Assembly (NCBI RefSeq): GCF_001435975.1 | Contig: NZ_AYYR01000106.1 | Coordinates: 1 to 64,000, forward strand | DNA: 64,000 nucleotides | Direction: 5' to 3' | DNA from: Secundilactobacillus collinoides DSM 20515 = JCM 1123 | GTDB lineage: Bacteria > Bacillota > Bacilli > Lactobacillales > Lactobacillaceae | Part shown: positions 31,902 through 39,818 of the stretch, one piece after another | How positions within the stretch are numbered: position 1 is the first letter of the stretch | Layout of the letters: each line of letters starts with the position of its first letter | Made by a program: the position numbers and the translations under genes | Notes under the pieces: model-generated | Database searches by the model: none | What the model was told of the DNA's origin: nothing | What the model saw: only the letters and a program-made list of their open reading frames with translations

Positions 31902-32095
31902 TCACCCTCCATATCTTTAACCTTGACCACACCGTTCAGAATTTTGGCTACTTTGTGACCAATAAATTTGCCATCCTGTTGACCAAAGCACGCTGCCTCA
32001 TTGGCATTTTTACTAAAGCTAAAACACTCTGAACTAAAGTTACTAAGGTAATACACGTTGCTATCTCGTAAATCCGTAATACTAATTGTTTTCAT
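31898..32095 (-). CDS. Hypothetical phage protein (65 aa)
   Basis: MKTISITDLRDSNVYYLSNF..., no recognised domain. It overlaps its neighbours by 4 nt on both sides, so it belongs to the early operon. Confidence 0.5.
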   Translation of the reverse strand: MKTISITDLRDSNVYYLSNFSSECFSFSKNANEAACFGQQDGKFIGHKVAKILNGVVKVKDMEGE

Positions 32096-32451
32096 TTATG
32101 GTTTTCGCTCCCATTTCGATAGTGGCGCCGTTGTTCCGCATTACTAATCCGCTTATGCTTGATGGTGTTAAGGCCCATCACTGCTAACCGCCTGGTTACC
32201 CAGATGTGATCATGACCCATTAGACGGCCAATTTTACGTGCATTGTGAACGCCATGATCCCAATAGTATTGAATCTCAATCACATCATCATGACTAATCG
32301 TGGCACTAATTGTTGGATACCTAACTTGTGGATCGTCTTCGTTACCAATCGCGGACTTTCTAAGCTTACTTAATACCGGATTATCTTCTGGCACTAAATT
32401 AATATTGCCATATTGTTTTTCTAGCTTATTTAAAGCCTCGTAATCAAGCAT
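32092..32451 (-). CDS. Small HTH-like phage protein (119 aa)
   Basis: Residues ~60-100 (VIEIQYYWDHGVHNARKIGR LMGHDH) look like a helix-turn-helix. The ATG at 32451 is preceded by AAGGG 8 nt upstream; a GTG three codons earlier is less well placed. The role may be transcriptional; no target is evident. Confidence 0.5.
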   Translation of the reverse strand: MLDYEALNKLEKQYGNINLVPEDNPVLSKLRKSAIGNEDDPQVRYPTISATISHDDVIEIQYYWDHGVHNARKIGRLMGHDHIWVTRRLAVMGLNTIKHKRISNAEQRRHYRNGSENHK

Positions 32452-32659
32452 TATTATCACCCTTCCGCTGTTGTGCTATAAGGTCTAATTTACCGGCTGC
32501 GGGATCAGTCCAATACTGACTGATCACCTGGCGTTTCTTATCTTCAAACAAATAACCGCCGGTAGGTGCATGCCGAATATTAAAGGGGTGCAAATGCCAC
32601 TGCCTAGTTAGGCCTCTCACCTGTCTATATTCACGGATCGTCATTGTTTCATCTTTCAT
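32444..32659 (-). CDS. Hypothetical phage protein (71 aa)
   Basis: MKDETMTIREYRQVRGLTRQ...; contains HPFNIRHAPTGGYLFEDKKR, a compact beta-like core. Overlaps neighbours by 8 and 4 nt. Family not recognised. Confidence 0.5.
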   Translation of the reverse strand: MKDETMTIREYRQVRGLTRQWHLHPFNIRHAPTGGYLFEDKKRQVISQYWTDPAAGKLDLIAQQRKGDNNA

Positions 32660-32865
32660 GCCTTCACCTGCTTAGCCTGCTGATTTTGGGTCCATTGCTC
32701 ATCGAGTTCAACTAGCGTATGAATCCCAGCTTTTAGCAAACGAGTACGTTCTCGAACTATTCTGCTTGATTCCAACCACGTTGGTTGCGCCGAATGACCA
32801 CCGATATTAGCATAAATTTTGTGACCGTTTTCCATTCGATAAATTGCGAACTTGTGTTCTGCCAT
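32656..32865 (-). CDS. Hypothetical phage protein (69 aa)
   Basis: MAEHKFAIYRMENGHKIYAN..., beta-hairpin start followed by a charged helix (SRIVRERTRLLKAGIHTLVE). It overlaps the next gene by 4 nt. Function unknown. Confidence 0.5.
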   Translation of the reverse strand: MAEHKFAIYRMENGHKIYANIGGHSAQPTWLESSRIVRERTRLLKAGIHTLVELDEQWTQNQQAKQVKA

Positions 32866-32867
32866 TA

Positions 32868-33575
32868 TTATGATCCCCTTTGATTAGCGCTATAGTTACC
32901 CTGCACGCCGATTCTTTTTAGTGTGTCGGCGTCTAGCTTGATACCCGCTGTCGTTACATGGTGCTTATATGCAAAGGCTGTTGGCCCGATTGTTTCAATT
33001 TCAGTATGGTGTTCTCGACATAAACACATTACATGCCGCTTTGTGTGGTCCACGTGGTTACGGTTGACTCCACTGCCAATCACGTCCACATGATGGATAT
33101 CCGCATGCTCAGCACCACAGACACAGCAAACTCGGTGTCGACAACATTCAAACATGTAATATGCCTCGTTTCTGGGCAATAGTTCATAGCCTTTTTTGAA
33201 CGGCACCCGCCACGTAAACATGAAATCGATGACGAGGTCTAATAATATATTCCCATCACTCACCGAGTTTGTGGAATCGTCTGCCAGACTGATTTCCTTG
33301 CCGTCCGAGTATATCGAATATTGCATGTAGAACAACTCTTTGAGAAAATCCTTTGGCGTTATTGACCATTCCATGATGTCGTTCAGCAGGGCGAAGAATA
33401 AGCGTCTCTGTGCCGGTCTCACCTTACGGGTATCAGCCAGCTCCCAATCCATGTAGAACTCGCTGGTCGAACCCGCCACAGTCTCGATATGGTCAAGGTT
33501 CGGTGCTTCGTCCAGCTCTGTGACGAGATATTGCTTGCCGTCCTGTTCAACTAATGTCGTCCTAGATCTCTGCAA
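32868..33575 (-). CDS. Putative HNH-type nuclease of phage replication modules (235 aa)
   Basis: The C-terminal half has CCVCGAEHADIHHVD followed by HTKRHVMCLCREHHTE, an HNHc/NinB-like zinc-site arrangement. The N-terminal half (RPAQRRLFFALLNDIMEW, TPKDFLKELFYMQYSIYS) matches the 'putative HNHc nuclease' proteins encoded beside phage DnaC. I chose a TTG start at 33575 because AAGGGG lies 7 nt upstream. The frame continues to 33629 but those codons coincide with a small upstream ORF in another frame. Confidence 0.75.
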   Translation of the reverse strand: MQRSRTTLVEQDGKQYLVTELDEAPNLDHIETVAGSTSEFYMDWELADTRKVRPAQRRLFFALLNDIMEWSITPKDFLKELFYMQYSIYSDGKEISLADDSTNSVSDGNILLDLVIDFMFTWRVPFKKGYELLPRNEAYYMFECCRHRVCCVCGAEHADIHHVDVIGSGVNRNHVDHTKRHVMCLCREHHTEIETIGPTAFAYKHHVTTAGIKLDADTLKRIGVQGNYSANQRGS

Positions 33576-33579
33576 TGCA

Positions 33580-33670
33580 TCACCCCTTGTATCTCTCGTC
33601 CATCTGGATTGTACCTGGAACGCTGTCACCCATTTTTATGGGGTCTGTTTCAGTTATTTTTTTCTAGCAT
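33580..33670 (-). pseudogene. Small ORF with an apparent 1-nt indel in an A7 run
   Basis: GGAGG followed 7 nt later by ATG (33670) opens a frame that stops after six codons. With six instead of seven A residues it would run 29 codons (MLEKITETDPIKMGDSVPGT...) and its TGA would end just before the nuclease start. Either a real frameshift, a sequencing indel, or programmed slippage. Confidence 0.35.
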
Positions 33671-33681
33671 TGCGATTCCTC

Positions 33682-34542
33682 CTAGTGATTCATGCGGTAA
33701 TCCTTGATACCGGTAAAGTCCATCGTGTGACCCATGACGTGAGCTGTAATTCGACTAACAACACGATCACCGTAGATACGCTTTAAATCGACGCCTACGC
33801 GGTTTGTCGTAATGATCGTGGGTTTATTCTCACGTGCTCGGAAAATACCAGATACCGTGTCTAAGTTGAACTGTGAGGCTGAATAGTTATTCGACCCGTC
33901 CCCAGCTTCGGAGCCTAGGTCGTCAATGACCACTACATCGGCTTTGCTGATTTCAGCCATAGTGCCTTGGTTGTAACGAGCAAACTCGTTATCATCGCCG
34001 AAACCTATCTTCATGTGCTTTATCAGCTCCTGCAAGTCGATGAAGGCCACCTTCTTGCGGTAATTGGACTGTTTGAGTACCTCGTACAGGATTCCCATTG
34101 CCAAGTGCGATTTACCAACCCCCGTGGAGCCGGTAAATACCGCGTGCACCGGTTGACCTGAACCGATGTCCTTAGCAACGCGCTTCGCAACGCCAAGCGC
34201 TTTCTGCTGGTCAACAGTGCCGGCGTGGAAGTTTTCAAAGTTCTTATCCAGCACGTCCTTATCAGTCAAGACCGACGTATGAGCAAGATACATGATGGCG
34301 TCGCTTCGGTTCGCTTCGTGGGTAAATTCGGCGTCCTGTTCGCGTTGACTAGGTACGTGGCCATTGACACGGTACCCGCAGTTTGGACAAGCCGGTTTGC
34401 ACATAGCCTTTTGGGTATCAGGATTAAAGGCTTCAAGCATGTCATACCCGCATTCGGGACACGCTCCGGCGTTCCGGAAACGATTTCGTAATGCTGGAAT
34501 CGCCGCCATGATACCCGTTAGATCTAACGTTTTTTCTGGCAT
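33682..34542 (-). CDS. DnaC/IstB-type helicase loader ATPase (286 aa)
   Basis: Walker A is FTGSTGVGKSH, Walker B VVVIDDLGSEAG, with a sensor-like PTIITTNR. The N-terminus has a four-cysteine zinc element (CPECG ... CKPACPNCG). Such proteins load the host replicative helicase at the phage origin. It sits directly downstream of the initiator gene. Confidence 0.9.
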   Translation of the reverse strand: MPEKTLDLTGIMAAIPALRNRFRNAGACPECGYDMLEAFNPDTQKAMCKPACPNCGYRVNGHVPSQREQDAEFTHEANRSDAIMYLAHTSVLTDKDVLDKNFENFHAGTVDQQKALGVAKRVAKDIGSGQPVHAVFTGSTGVGKSHLAMGILYEVLKQSNYRKKVAFIDLQELIKHMKIGFGDDNEFARYNQGTMAEISKADVVVIDDLGSEAGDGSNNYSASQFNLDTVSGIFRARENKPTIITTNRVGVDLKRIYGDRVVSRITAHVMGHTMDFTGIKDYRMNH

Positions 34543-34553
34543 TTATAAGCCTC

Positions 34554-35354
34554 CTAAAACGGAATATCGGAATCATCGAAACTGCTATTGGACTGGCTAG
34601 CTACAAAGCCACCCCGACTATTCGCTTGCTGATGCGGTGTCATGTCGTACTCGTCAGACCATCTGCTATCGTCTAGCCAGTTACTTGCCATAGCTGAGAA
34701 CGTGTGTGTAGCCTTAATAAACTTGGCATAGCGTTTAGCGCCCTGTAACAGTTCATCAACGCTTGCACCCCCTAAGCGAGCTTCATAATAGGCTTTGCTG
34801 GCATCCTGCTTTTTCTCTTTTTTGGGGTATTCATCCCAAAAATCGATGAAGTCCATGAGAGTGTCGTTTTCGGTTATCTCTTTTTTACTTCCCTTTTCTT
34901 TTCTTTCCTTTACTTTACTTTCCTTGCCATCACTTGATGGTGGCTTTGCTATAGCATTGCCATTTTCAGTTGATGGCTTTGCTATAGCATTGCCATTTTT
35001 ATCTTTGTTCCATCTCTTACTTGCGCCTTTTTTACCGGCTGCTGCTCGTCGTTTGGTTTTTTCATCCTTGATCGACATTCGTTTGTTGAAGCCTTCGGAG
35101 TAGAAGTACTTACCGTTTTCGGTAAAGGCAAATAACCCAAAATTTTCAACAACGGCTTTTATCTGCGAAGCATCAACACGAAGGTCAAAGGCTATAGCGT
35201 TATAATCTTTGATACTCATGTAGTCGTCTTCATCGCGTAGTCGCTCTAAAAGCATGAAATAAATTCCATAACCAGCAGCACCCAATTCCATTCGTACTCG
35301 TAAAAGCTTGTTAGAATTTCTGGCGTTGCTATCGTGGGAAAAGTAACCGTTCAT
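34554..35354 (-). CDS. Replication initiation protein (DUF4373/DnaD-like, 266 aa)
   Basis: N-terminal winged-helix-like region (GYFSHDSNARNSNKLLRVRM, ELGAAGYGIYFMLLERLRDE) matches Lin1244/DUF4373 proteins. A repeated linker (NGNAIAKP twice) follows, then a DnaD-like C-terminal part (FWDEYPKKEKKQDASKAYYE). The chain ends SSFDDSDIPF, very like the acidic SSB C-terminal tip that recruits replication and repair proteins. The repeat is encoded by two copies of a TTGCTATAGCATTGCC-type sequence near 34950 and 34980. Confidence 0.75.
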   Translation of the reverse strand: MNGYFSHDSNARNSNKLLRVRMELGAAGYGIYFMLLERLRDEDDYMSIKDYNAIAFDLRVDASQIKAVVENFGLFAFTENGKYFYSEGFNKRMSIKDEKTKRRAAAGKKGASKRWNKDKNGNAIAKPSTENGNAIAKPPSSDGKESKVKERKEKGSKKEITENDTLMDFIDFWDEYPKKEKKQDASKAYYEARLGGASVDELLQGAKRYAKFIKATHTFSAMASNWLDDSRWSDEYDMTPHQQANSRGGFVASQSNSSFDDSDIPF

Positions 35355-35369
35355 CTTTCCCCCACCTTC

Positions 35370-36209
35370 CTAATCAACCAGATCCTCAATGGAAATAATG
35401 TCGCCCAGCGTCTTAGTGCTCCGGCAATAGTCGCATTGCTCACAGCGAGTGGGTTCCGCCTTGCCATGCCTAACGTCTAAAATATGCTGTTGACCTGCTT
35501 TGACGTCGTCTAAAGCCCAGTCAAGCTGTTCATCGGGAATCGATAACACCGCCTTATCGGGCGGGTCTTGTTTCGTGACACCCACGATGTACGGAGTGCA
35601 CTCAATGCCGAACGTCTGCTTGATCAACTCTCTGTATACCGCCATTTGAAGCTGGTAGTTGTACTTGGTGACAAACGGTACATATTTGTGTTCGTCGGTA
35701 TCCCAATATTTCATATGGAGGTCACGAGTCGTTTTTAAATCAATGAAGTAATTATTGTCGAGATTCAGGCAATCGATTTTGCCTTTCCACGGTACCCCTT
35801 CAATCTTGCCGGTGACGATCACTTCTTTGTCGCCTTGATAGAACTGCTGGAACGTCTCGTCTTCATCAAGGGTTTTAATCATCATCTCGGCCTGCTGATA
35901 AGGTTTCAGTAGCTTGTACGGCTTACGTGAACTCTTGATCTCATCCTTGTGTTCCTCGATAAAGGCTTCGTGAGCTGCCGGTGATTCAAAGTAGCTGTGG
36001 AGGTAGTTGCCAACGAGGAGCGCTGTGGCGTCCATCTGCGCCCATTGGCCAGCTTGCTCGGCTAATGCTTCAGCCTCACAGGCTTGGTACCGTTTGTAAA
36101 CGGTGGGCGATAGATAGATATCGTCTGTCCAACGATCATAGTAATTACTTTTCGTTAACGGCTTCGAAGATGCTTTGTTGTTCTTCGTCGGAGAGATACT
36201 GGTCGTCAT
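35370..36209 (-). CDS. PD-(D/E)XK nuclease, DUF3799/RecE-like (279 aa)
   Basis: The core is GKIDCLNLDNNYFIDLKTTR: D, then DLK of the PD-(D/E)XK site, followed by a QLQMAVYRELI helix. The C-terminal CEQCDYC may hold zinc or an Fe-S cluster. It pairs with the RecT-like gene, forming an exonuclease-annealase recombination module. The ATG at 36209 is preceded by GGTGG; the start region overlaps recT by 65 nt. Confidence 0.85.
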   Translation of the reverse strand: MTTSISPTKNNKASSKPLTKSNYYDRWTDDIYLSPTVYKRYQACEAEALAEQAGQWAQMDATALLVGNYLHSYFESPAAHEAFIEEHKDEIKSSRKPYKLLKPYQQAEMMIKTLDEDETFQQFYQGDKEVIVTGKIEGVPWKGKIDCLNLDNNYFIDLKTTRDLHMKYWDTDEHKYVPFVTKYNYQLQMAVYRELIKQTFGIECTPYIVGVTKQDPPDKAVLSIPDEQLDWALDDVKAGQQHILDVRHGKAEPTRCEQCDYCRSTKTLGDIISIEDLVD

Positions 36210-36978
36210 GCGGATCACCACCTTTATTTACGATGTCGGGTTCAGGTTCTTTAGCTGAATCGGGCTTAGCTTGCGTTTCTGCGGTAGGCTTGTCGTCTAC
36301 TGATTTAGCTTCCTGTGTCTTTTTAACCGTTTCGCTGACTGCTTTACTAATGATATCTTTAACGTTGCTAGGCGTTGATTCTGTCGCTTGTAAAGTCTGT
36401 CGCGCGTTCGCGTGGTCATTGGGATTCTTGTCATCCTCGGTATACATATCACCTAGTGTTTCTGGAAAGGCTTCTCGTAATGCGTTAACCATGGCTGACT
36501 TACGAATCATGTTATTTGGCATTGACTTCCACGTTGCCTGTGACTTACTAAATTCCTTGAAGTCGATTTCGACGTGTGTATCGTCACGATCATCACGTTT
36601 AACGGTCGCCCAGCCACCAATCAACACGTCTTTCGGTAACTTCACAGCACCGTTTAATTGCACGATTTCATCACCACGAGCGACCATGATGCCAGCCTTG
36701 ATCCCCTTGTAATGTGGGTCGCTGTTGGCCCGTTTCATAAATGCTTCTTTGCTGGTGATGATGGAAGCCGGCGAGTTACCAAATTTAACTAGATATGCTT
36801 CGTTAAGAAACGGGTTTAAATGCTGGTATTTCGCTAGATTCATGAACATGACAATTTCTTGTTCGGTGACGTTACCGTTTCCTCTCACTAGGTATTGTTT
36901 GACCATTTGACCGCTTAGCTTAACCTCTTCGCCATTCGCTTTGTAGATGATCGGCGTGTTTAAAATTCCTTCACTCAT
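36145..36978 (-). CDS. recT: RecT/Bet-family single-strand annealing protein (277 aa)
   Basis: NPFLNEAYLVKFGNSPASII, SKEAFMKRANSDPHYKGIKA and NMIRKSAMVNALREAFPETL are typical of the RecT/Bet family. The C-terminal ~80 residues are disordered and acidic. It anneals complementary strands made by the partner nuclease. Confidence 0.9.
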   Translation of the reverse strand: MSEGILNTPIIYKANGEEVKLSGQMVKQYLVRGNGNVTEQEIVMFMNLAKYQHLNPFLNEAYLVKFGNSPASIITSKEAFMKRANSDPHYKGIKAGIMVARGDEIVQLNGAVKLPKDVLIGGWATVKRDDRDDTHVEIDFKEFSKSQATWKSMPNNMIRKSAMVNALREAFPETLGDMYTEDDKNPNDHANARQTLQATESTPSNVKDIISKAVSETVKKTQEAKSVDDKPTAETQAKPDSAKEPEPDIVNKGGDPHDDQYLSDEEQQSIFEAVNEK

Positions 36979-37288
36979 GTGGTTGACCTCCTGTTTTTTT
37001 CATTTCTTCGTGCCAGTCCTGGCAGAAAATATTGTCCTGTACGTAAATGACGTAGCTTACTTCAGGAAAGGTGGTCACCAGTGCTTGAACTAATTCGGCA
37101 TAAGTGTCATAGCCGCTCTCACCATATGGTTCCAAGTAAGCATTAATATTGTCCACGTCATCTAAGATAAAAGTAGCATCGTCTACCTGCCAGTAGTAGC
37201 TAAAATCGGCTAGTTCATAGCCTTCGGTGTCTTTTCTAACCGCCTGCTTATCCAGGTCTTCCCATTTATGCCAGGCTATTGAAATCAT
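36971..37288 (-). CDS. Hypothetical acidic early protein (105 aa)
   Basis: MISIAWHKWEDLDKQAVRKD...; rich in Asp, Tyr and Trp (DDATFILDDVDNINAYLEPY). Start at 37288 is supported by AGAGG 8 nt upstream; the longer frame to 37357 runs into a promoter for the other strand. It overlaps recT by 8 nt. Acidic small early proteins are sometimes DNA mimics or inhibitors; that is only a possibility. Confidence 0.5.
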   Translation of the reverse strand: MISIAWHKWEDLDKQAVRKDTEGYELADFSYYWQVDDATFILDDVDNINAYLEPYGESGYDTYAELVQALVTTFPEVSYVIYVQDNIFCQDWHEEMKKTGGQPHE

Positions 37289-37329
37289 TAGATCAACCTC
37301 TTTTCTTTGATCTGGCCGCGAAATGTTGA

Positions 37330-37427
37330 TTGAAGTAATACGCCATTGCGTGTACAATTGAAATGTAAAATGTTTACCAATGCGTAGATGTTAGCTTGCT
37401 CTGAGTGGCCGCTCAGAGCTTTTTTAT
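37330..37427 (+). ncRNA. Putative plus-strand small RNA with its own promoter and terminator
   Basis: TTGAAG (37330-37335), 17 nt, TACAAT (37353-37358) predicts a start near 37365. CTCTGAG-tggccg-CTCAGAG followed by CTTTTTTATTT (37401-37427) is a terminator. The ~60-nt RNA is antisense to the leader upstream of the acidic early protein and recT, so it could regulate them. Confidence 0.55.
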
Positions 37428-37570
37428 TTGCCCTCAATCCCGAAAAAATCATCGGTGAAGTTTTTAAATTCACGTTTCACATCCCCTTTCTGATACCGGA
37501 CGTAGATACCGCCGGCCAGCATAGTGACGACTACGATTAAAACGATGATGCCAAAGCCTAATGTTTCCAT
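37424..37570 (-). CDS. Small single-pass membrane protein (48 aa)
   Basis: METLGFGIIVLIVVVTMLAG... is one transmembrane helix followed by a charged tail ending FFGIEGK. GGGAG lies 8 nt before the ATG. The stop overlaps the plus-strand RNA terminator. Function unknown. Confidence 0.55.
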   Translation of the reverse strand: METLGFGIIVLIVVVTMLAGGIYVRYQKGDVKREFKNFTDDFFGIEGK

Positions 37571-37574
37571 GTGC

Positions 37575-37835
37575 TCATCTCCCAGCGTGTGGCCCGTATT
37601 TGTGCTCCAACATCAAGCGGTCTAAATCGTAACGATCTACGCGATTAATACCACCAATCTTGATAACGTCAACTAAGCCTTGCTTGCGCCATTTATCGAA
37701 CGTACCGCCTGTGACACCCACATAAGTTGGCGCGTCATGTAACTTCAAGTATCGAGGCTGTAATTCATCGGCCATTCGGTCAGCGATTAGGCTTAGGAGC
37801 TTCGATACATCTGGTAATTCCTGAACCTCTTCCAT
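37575..37835 (-). CDS. Excisionase-like / DUF771-like HTH protein (86 aa)
   Basis: Residues ~35-80 (YLKLHDAPTYVGVTGGTFDK WRKQG ... RVDRYDLDRLM) resemble HTH_17/excisionase domains. Start at 37835 with GGGGGATG 5 nt upstream. It may act as an excisionase or early regulator, though it lies far from the integrase. Confidence 0.6.
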   Translation of the reverse strand: MEEVQELPDVSKLLSLIADRMADELQPRYLKLHDAPTYVGVTGGTFDKWRKQGLVDVIKIGGINRVDRYDLDRLMLEHKYGPHAGR

Positions 37836-37839
37836 GTGG

Positions 37840-38352
37840 TCATCCCCCGCATTTTTCATTGAATTTCTTGATAAGCTCATTTGCGTCAAGTCCTACATAT
37901 TTGCAAAATGTCAGTAGTTCAGTGATTTCTGAACCAATCTCTTCCATCAATTGTTCTACATAGTTATTGATACATTCATAGTCCTTACCCGTGCGATGTT
38001 CCTTGGGAACCGCCGCACTCTCGAACGCCTTATCTTGAACCTCTTGCCGATCGTGCTCTTCCTTCTTTTGGTCTGCTGTCGTAGCAAATAAATCTTTGCT
38101 AACGCGTTTGCTTTCCTTAAATGAGAGAATGTTGTAATCGGCTCGGGCCAGTGAGTAATGAAGTGCGACGCTGTGAATCTCTTTAGCGACGGTCTTCATA
38201 ATGCTGGAGTCCATCTTGTTCTTGCCGTTTCTCCATCTTGTGACGGACGATTTAACAACCGGAATGGATTTGGCTAGCTTAGTAGCGGTAATTTCGTGTT
38301 GCTTGTCGTTCAAGGCTAAGTCGAGTTGGACTGCTTCCTTACGTTTCTGCAT
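37840..38352 (-). CDS. HTH-containing phage regulatory protein (170 aa)
   Basis: N-terminal HTH (LALNDKQHEITATKLAKSIP, SSVTRWRNGKNKMDS) followed by helices. AAAGGAGG lies 6 nt before the ATG at 38352. A role in early regulation is likely but unspecified. Confidence 0.6.
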   Translation of the reverse strand: MQKRKEAVQLDLALNDKQHEITATKLAKSIPVVKSSVTRWRNGKNKMDSSIMKTVAKEIHSVALHYSLARADYNILSFKESKRVSKDLFATTADQKKEEHDRQEVQDKAFESAAVPKEHRTGKDYECINNYVEQLMEEIGSEITELLTFCKYVGLDANELIKKFNEKCGG

Positions 38353-38420
38353 GGATTCACCTCCTTTCAGCAACTTAATTTACTGATATTGTCTCCTTTA
38401 TTGGATATATTGGAGACAGG

Positions 38421-39101
38421 TTAAGCTAGTTGCTTAATGAGTGCCAGCGTCGCAGTTGACGGTACCCAATTGCTCACGTAATCCTGAACATTTTGGAAGT
38501 CACCCTCGCGAAGCTGTGAACGTGTTTGGATACCAGTAATCTTCTTAACACCGCCATTGATGTCCTTGTACAATTCGCGACGTTGTTTCATATTCAAACC
38601 TGTTTGCTGAGCATTAATGAAGTTATTGATGGTCTTGCTAATAGCCTTAGATAAATAGTTGTATTCGCCTGGAGCAAGAAACTGGTTATCTTCTAGATCA
38701 GTTACGCGACTGTCGATTTTTTCTATCCGCTGGGTTTGGTCGTTAGTAACTTGCATAACTAGCTGCAATCGTTCAGCGGGGCTTTGTGGCAGTTGAGCTT
38801 GCTTTTCCATGTGAATGAAATATCGTCGAGCTTGCTTACCTTTCTTAGTTCGTTGGATCATGGATAACTCTTTTGCCATGTCCAAAGTTAAAGCATGATT
38901 TACCTGTGGGCGACCGCCTTGAGGTTTCGTACTTTTTTGTTCAAAACCTGCAAAATCAACATCTTCAGTAAATCCATATTCGATTATTCGTTGAATCCAA
39001 ATTCGATATGGTGTTTCAACTTCGAGGAAGTCATGCAAGTCCCGACCGTCGACAGCAACGGAACCGTTACTTCGTTTGAACGTCTTAATTAGTTCTTCCA
39101 T
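38421..39101 (-). CDS. Phage antirepressor, AntA/ORF6C type (226 aa)
   Basis: N-terminal AntA/B-like domain (SVAVDGRDLHDFLEVETPYR, NHALTLDMAKELSMIQRTKK) and C-terminal ORF6C-like domain (FLAPGEYNYLSKAISKTINN, NMKQRRELYKDINGGVKKIT). These proteins counteract CI-type repressors during induction. It is the first gene after the Cro-like regulator, transcribed from the same PR. ATG at 39101 lies 9 nt after AAAGG. Confidence 0.88.
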   Translation of the reverse strand: MEELIKTFKRSNGSVAVDGRDLHDFLEVETPYRIWIQRIIEYGFTEDVDFAGFEQKSTKPQGGRPQVNHALTLDMAKELSMIQRTKKGKQARRYFIHMEKQAQLPQSPAERLQLVMQVTNDQTQRIEKIDSRVTDLEDNQFLAPGEYNYLSKAISKTINNFINAQQTGLNMKQRRELYKDINGGVKKITGIQTRSQLREGDFQNVQDYVSNWVPSTATLALIKQLA

Positions 39102-39151
39102 TTGTATCATCCTTTCGTTCTTTGAAAACTAAATGTTTTTTATTGCTTCCA

Positions 39152-39361
39152 CTACTTGGTCACCTCCTTTTCAGGTAATAAGTCCTCTGCATCAACTCCC
39201 AAGGCCTTGGCAAGCTTAATTGCAGTTATAAGACCAGGTGTTTTCGTAGTGTTTTCAATTCCACTAATGGTTGTTTGTGGAACCTTACTTAAATCAGATA
39301 GCTTAGCTTGAGTAAATCCTTTTTGGCTTCTCAACAAGATAAGCTTTTCACCTGTTGTCAT
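39152..39361 (-). CDS. Cro-like XRE regulator, switch module A (69 aa)
   Basis: HTH_XRE: LRSQKGFTQAKLSDLSKVPQ, TTISGIENTTKTPG. It is the first gene of the lytic transcript from the promoter at 39391-39419 and is divergent to the module A repressor. Its likely operators are the four 14-bp sites in the gap. Confidence 0.85.
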   Translation of the reverse strand: MTTGEKLILLRSQKGFTQAKLSDLSKVPQTTISGIENTTKTPGLITAIKLAKALGVDAEDLLPEKEVTK

Positions 39362-39380
39362 TTGATCACCTCACCTTTAT

Positions 39381-39480
39381 TACTCTTTAGAGTATATACT
39401 CAATTGGTTTAATTGTCTACTCTTTTGAGTAACTTTCTTGAAATAAATAATGTTATGTTTGATTCATACTCAATTGAGTT
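39381..39480. promoter_or_regulatory. Switch A: four operators and divergent promoters
   Basis: Sites matching TACTCNNNNGAGTA occur at 39381-39394 (perfect), 39397-39410 (one good half), 39418-39431 (perfect) and 39467-39480 (one base off). The lytic promoter on the minus strand is TAGACA (39414-39419), 17 nt, TATACT (39391-39396), overlapped by three sites. A plus-strand promoter, TTGAGT (39425-39430), 17 nt, TAATGT (39448-39453), may drive the repressor; the fourth site lies downstream of it. Confidence 0.8.
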
Positions 39481-39494
39481 AGGATGTGATATCT

Positions 39495-39731
39495 ATGGAT
39501 AAACAACACAGCGAACTTTTTAAAGAACGGTTATATTCTTATATGAGAGAAGAAAACATAACATTAAATCGGGTTGCTACTCTTTCTGGAATGGCAACAA
39601 CTACATTAAGCAACATCGTAAATCGTGGATCAGCTCCAAGAATTGATACAGTTTATAAAGTTTGCAATGGTTTGGGAGTATCATTTCACGACTTCTTCGA
39701 TTTTCCGCCCTACAACGAGGTGGAAAAATGA
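39495..39731 (+). CDS. Short XRE repressor-like protein, switch module A (78 aa)
   Basis: HTH: NITLNRVATLSGMATTTLSN, IVNRGSAPRIDTVYKVC. It has no C-terminal oligomerisation or cleavage domain, unlike classical CI. ATG at 39495 with AGGA 9 nt upstream; a GTG at 39486 is an alternative. It probably represses the lytic promoter and may be controlled by the antirepressor. Confidence 0.75.
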   Translation: MDKQHSELFKERLYSYMREENITLNRVATLSGMATTTLSNIVNRGSAPRIDTVYKVCNGLGVSFHDFFDFPPYNEVEK

Positions 39732-39767
39732 TTTCATTTGCCTACTTTGAAAATTGAATTTCTTCGT

Positions 39768-39807
39768 CACCTTTTAGTGGGATAATTAAGTTATTCCATT
39801 AAAGGTG
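39768..39807 (+). promoter_or_regulatory. Hairpin that can sequester the next gene's ribosome binding site
   Basis: CACCTTTTAGTGG (39768-39780) pairs with CCATTAAAGGTG (39796-39807); the right arm contains the AAAGGTGG ribosome binding site of the gene starting at 39819. No T-tract follows, so it is more likely a translational control element than a terminator. Confidence 0.45.
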
Positions 39808-39818
39808 GTGAAATAAAC

